The notes under the pieces: model-generated
Seen by the model: the letters and a program-made list of their open reading frames with translations, nothing else
What the model was told of the DNA's origin: nothing
Databases searched by the model: none
DNA from: Anoplolepis gracilipes
Taxonomy: Eukaryota; Arthropoda; Insecta; Hymenoptera; Formicidae
Direction: 5' to 3'
Length of the DNA stretch: 64,000 nt
Assembly: GCF_047496725.1 (NCBI RefSeq)
Contig: NC_132978.1
Coordinates: forward strand, 341,501-405,500
In this document: positions 60,101 through 64,000 of the stretch, in pieces
How positions within the stretch are numbered: the stretch's first letter is position 1
Layout of the letters: every line of letters starts with the position of its first letter
Position numbers and translations under genes: made by a program

Positions 60101-62983
60101 TCGCGTCATGTGCCATTGTAATCTTGGATGTTCCCTGATAAAGTTGATTACTTCGCATAGGCGACTCCTTTAGTGCCTGCACCAATCTATACGCAATAAA
60201 AAAATATTAACAATTATAATTGTATTTTATCTTAGCAATCACTTGGTTAAAAGTGTATCTTATATTGTATACCTTATGAGTCCGCCGTTTTTGCTTTTAT
60301 GGGAATGAGCGGTGAACGCTCCTACGCTAATAAAATCGTAAAAGCCGCATTTGTTCAACGTATCGTTGTGAACCCACATTCTTTGAAGATGCAAATTCAA
60401 AGGCGCAAATTCGAGAGTACGATCATTCTTCCGCGATGACTGTTTAAAATAACTTCCTGAAATTGGAATTATCAAGTAAAAATATAAAATTTTTAAAAAT
60501 ATATTAAATTTTCTTTTTCTTTTTCATATTTTCAACAATTTATCACAAAATTATTGCTTTATTACAGAATAAACTTCATTAAATAATATAAATGTCAGTA
60601 TGCTTGCCTTTATAAGCAGCTAAGTTTTCTTTGGCTTGAGAATACAGATGTAACAAATGAAGATGACGATCGAGCAATTCGATTTGCTTCGTATGCCAAG
60701 GCTCTCTCAATTCTCCCATTCCAGCTACCTCTTGTAACAATTCCTTTTCCTCCTGTATCCAAATACCCCTACAATTTGTCACTACATTACTTCAATTTCG
60801 CACTCATAATATATAAGCCAATATGAAATATACTTACAATAAATGTTGGGGAAACTGGAAACAGAGCTTGCTCTCCGCCATAATCTCGTGTACGCATATA
60901 TCACCGCCTAGTCCAGAGTGGAATCTATGATATTTGCATGTATAGATTATAGCTATAAATACATCAATTAAGTTGTCTTAATCGTCAAAAGATCAGAAAC
61001 TTACCTGTAAGTCTGTACAAATGGATTTGCAAACAGAAGTTTTAACTGGCCTTGATGTGGAAACTTGATTTTCGTCCCTAATCTTGGAGGTAACGACTGA
61101 GAGCGTCTATGCGAAGGCAACTAAAATATATTATAAAAAAATATAAAATAGGAATGAAATTTAATATTATAAGTATTTCTATATAATAGTAATATAACAA
61201 ATTTATCTTAAGACACTTCTTGATTAAATTAATTCACCTGTTGATTGTTATTGCCATATACTACATTTCGTGATGGTGTACTTTCTGTACTATTTCCTTT
61301 ATCTTCGGCTTCCAGATTCCATACATTAATCGTTAAAAATCCAACTGTCGTTGTTTTCGCTGATTTTAATGGTATCCTTAATCTAAAATTAATATTATAC
61401 ATAAATAAGAATATATGTATAATTGAATAAAAAATATAATCAAATAACAGAAAGCTAATAAGAAGCAGAAGAAAAATTGTATGTAATACATTATTTTGAA
61501 TTTAAAGTTTCAATTTAGAAAATTGAAATTTTAGTTAAAAATTTTGTATGTTCTTCTTGCAGGATTTCTATTTTATTCGATAGCAATACAGTCCAGTTAG
61601 AATTACCTCGGAGTGTCTTGTACTGTATTAAACATTACTATCGCGCTTCCTATTGGAGTTGCAGTCTGGCTGACTCTCTCCCTGACGTCGTATGCGGTTA
61701 TTCTAATTTTCGTTTCAGTGGTCAAGCCATCGCTAGCTCGGAAACTTACCGTAGTTAAAAAATTCGGATTACTACTTCGCTGAAATGAGCCATGAAAAAA
61801 ATATGAAAAAACATTTATGTACGATTTTAGAAAAGTTACTCTGAATATTTTTATATTCATTTTTACCTCAACGACTTCCGTTCGTGCATATTTAATCCAA
61901 GTCTTGGAAGATTTCGACTGTACATCTATCTCTAAAACGGGAGTAGGTGGTCGGCCGTGTCCATCACACAACAAATTATCGCAGGCTAATGATATCTCGC
62001 ACATTGGTACTTCCGCTGGATCTGAGAAAACATAAATTCAACATGAAACTAATAATATATGTATATGTATATATTAAATTGATTTGATCGTTATGCTCTA
62101 TTATTATTCATGAAAATGCAAACTGAATAATAAAATTACGTTTTGTGTCAAGTTTCAATATCTTTCTTTTTTTAATAAAAATTCTTAATAAAAACAATAG
62201 ATATCTTCATAAAATAATTCTATATTAAATAATAATTTAAAAAAATATCTTAAGATAAATATTCTTGCCAAAATCTACTAAATAATAATTTAATATTATA
62301 AAAAAAAATTATATATTCAAACGTATAATCGCAATTAATAATCAGTGTATTTAGAAGTACGTTGAAAGTATTTAACAACTCTTTTATATACATTATGTGA
62401 CTAGGTGTATATTCAAACAAAAGAAAAGTTTTATTTTCAATATTCGCACAACCTGTAAAAGTCCCACGTTGCAATCGCAACATTTGAATGTCAGTGTCGT
62501 GCTTGTGTTCGCTGAAAGCCTCGATACGCTGTCGCAATGATAACAATTGGCTTCGCATGCACTCGTAACTGGCTAGCTGCAATGCTTGCAACCAACTGTC
62601 TCGTTCTTCGGCCGTGTTGGCGCCTAACTGTTGAAACAAGCCTCCGTCGAAAACTGCAACATGTTTCCTTCTGTGCTTTTGACGTCGTCTCGCACGCTAC
62701 GTTAAATCGCGTGCACGCATGCAGACGAAGACAACGATGTATGTCGTGTCGTCGATACACTGTTGCAACGATGCATCAGAAAGAAAAAAAAAAGGGAAAG
62801 AGAGGGTGCGCAAATGACAATACTTGCCTATGCTGAATCCATAAGGAACGTGATTGCTGGGCGGATCTACGCGGACGGTGCATTGCTCCAGTATGATTAC
62901 CCCCAGCGGCTCCGACCACTGCTCTCGCGATTTGAAATAGAACAAAAGATTGCCTCGCAGTCTGCACCATCGTTCGAGACTTA
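57132..62983 (-). CDS. INPP4: Inositol polyphosphate 4-phosphatase, PH-C2-catalytic (5' partial)
   Basis: Removes the 4-phosphate of PI(3,4)P2 to give PI3P, damping PI3K/Akt signalling on endosomal and plasma membranes (family knowledge). Fifteen exons: 62983-62828, 62653-62453, 62021-61867, 61779-61607, 61382-61238, 61120-61005, 60924-60838, 60768-60608, 60456-60273, 60186-59087, 59000-58696, 58618-58401, 58307-57988, 57905-57638, 57264-57132 (stop TAA), about 1239 residues. A PH domain ([20 protein letters not shown] ... [14 protein letters not shown]) comes first, then a C2 domain ([20 protein letters not shown]), then the INPP4 helical region ([38 protein letters not shown]). The catalytic CX5R loop CKSAKDRT lies at 57756-57733 (Cys about residue 1157). 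The tail is [20 protein letters not shown] ... [10 protein letters not shown]. Introns 62827-62654 and 60607-60457 have GC donors. The exon at 60186-59087 carries a long acidic, probably disordered insertion. The start exon is not in the window. Confidence 0.95.
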
Positions 62984-63740
62984 CTGCACAACAGAAGCAG
63001 AAGAGCAGCGGCTTAGGCACAACCGTTCGTACGCTGGAAGATTTTGTTAGAAGGTTTCTGCGTACGGTAGCAAGCGGTAGAAGAAAAGATAAGAAAAAGA
63101 GAGAAGAAGAGCGTTATTTAATCTTTTTCGTTAATTAATTTCGTTGATTAATAGCAATAATCAAATTTTCGAAAGTACATAATAGTTTATAATAATAATA
63201 AATATATAATAATCCAAATAAGAATATTTTTTCTTAAGAAAACAAACTAAAATTTACTTTGTAATTTTAATATTAATGATGAAAACGAAAGGCCAAGTCT
63301 TAAACTGAAGATTGCGGCTCGTGTATCTGAATATTGATTGGTGCTAAAATGCAATTTTTTTGTAGTATAAATCATTATTTTTCATGAAATTGTACGTGGA
63401 ATATTTCTATGATGGTACAACATACATGGCACATTCAATTTTATAGCCATTGCCCTTTCAAGAGCGAACAAATTTTCTCGTGGGATTTACTGTCCTTATT
63501 AACCTTTCATTATTACATCCCTATATATTCTTATCTCTCTTCTCTTCTTATCCTTTTCATTAAAATCTATGCAATCAATACGCTCGATGCGATCTTAATA
63601 AGCTACGAATATTCGCGACATAAGAATTCAAATTAAGATTCTTTTTATGTGCTCCTTTTTCTCAATATATATACATTTCATACTATAAAACGTGTATTAA
63701 AAGCGAAATGTCTATTATATATTTTTTGTATTAAAATTTG

Positions 63741-63784
<44 letters not shown>

Positions 63785-63848
63785 CAAATTTTAATACAAA
63801 AAATATATAATAGACATTTCGCTTTTAATACACGTTTTATAGTATGAA

Positions 63849-63895
<47 letters not shown>

Positions 63896-64000
63896 AATAT
63901 GTATATCTCGTGACGCGAATATTTAAGAATAAAACTGCTACGGTTTTTCTCTTTTACATAATGAAGATTTTATAATCGGAAAACAACTAAAAACATGCGA
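62984..64000 (-). other. INPP4 5' intron, with long palindrome
   Basis: The exon at 62983 begins after a textbook polypyrimidine tract and TGCAG acceptor (minus strand) with a split codon, so an upstream exon must exist. I found none up to 64000. The region is AT-rich and contains the perfect palindrome at 63664-63861. A Met reading directly through the acceptor ([18 protein letters not shown]) is open but less likely to be the start, since its residues are simply the pyrimidine tract. Confidence 0.6.
63664..63861. repeat. Perfect ~198-bp palindrome in INPP4 intron
   Basis: Centred between 63762 and 63763, the left arm (from about 63664) is the exact reverse complement of the right arm (to about 63861). 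The non-simple part of each arm is 66 bp with no mismatch (CATACTATAAAACGTGTATT ... AAATTTGAAAT). The centre (63744-63781) and the outer ends are AT dinucleotide runs; the right flank continues as (AT)n to about 63892. Confidence 0.9.

Noticed and set aside
62984..63020. Met start directly upstream of the PH exon of INPP4
   Set aside because: The would-be N-terminus is a polypyrimidine tract ending in TGCAG, a typical acceptor; an upstream exon is more likely.

Overview
This is a window from an animal nuclear genome, almost certainly an insect and most likely a hymenopteran such as an ant. The evidence is intron-rich genes with GT/AG splice sites, insect-type scalloped and scabrous proteins, a ZAD zinc-finger protein (a family expanded in insects), AT-rich non-coding DNA in which CpG is not depleted, and very many GA/CT, CA, AT and ACAT microsatellites. 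The order and genus are inferences; I could not run a search.

Layout. 1-35808 (+): the 3' part of scalloped (sd), the TEAD-family transcription factor of the Hippo pathway. It starts inside the TEA DNA-binding domain and has an intron of about 25.4 kb that splits that domain. 35809-41800: probable long sd 3' UTR and intergenic DNA, with a 190-bp ACAT/ACATACGT array and two small inverted-repeat elements. 41884-48977 (+): four compact genes, all on the plus strand: a 162-aa RGS-like protein, an unrecognised 169-aa coiled-coil protein, a 639-aa WS/DGAT-type acyltransferase, and a ZAD + five C2H2 zinc-finger protein. 49921-54219 (-): complete scabrous (sca), a secreted coiled-coil/fibrinogen protein. 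57132-62983 (-): inositol polyphosphate 4-phosphatase (INPP4), complete at its 3' end and open at its 5' end. The PH, C2 and catalytic parts are all readable across 15 exons.

I built the exon models by hand from reading-frame continuity and splice sites. Every junction given below keeps frame. Two INPP4 introns can be joined in frame only by using GC rather than GT donors.

The non-coding DNA holds several undescribed-looking non-autonomous mobile elements, recognised by terminal inverted repeats: a TTAA-flanked piggyBac-like MITE (14674-14946), a TA-flanked MITE (6401-6715), a foldback element with arms of about 180 bp (55071-55688), others at 27703, 38930, 41304 and 47332, and a perfect palindrome of about 198 bp (63664-63861) inside the INPP4 gene. 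An E-box cluster in a GC-rich islet of sca intron 2 is the best regulatory candidate, because sca is a known target of proneural bHLH factors. I saw no RNA gene, CRISPR array, or intact transposase or reverse transcriptase.
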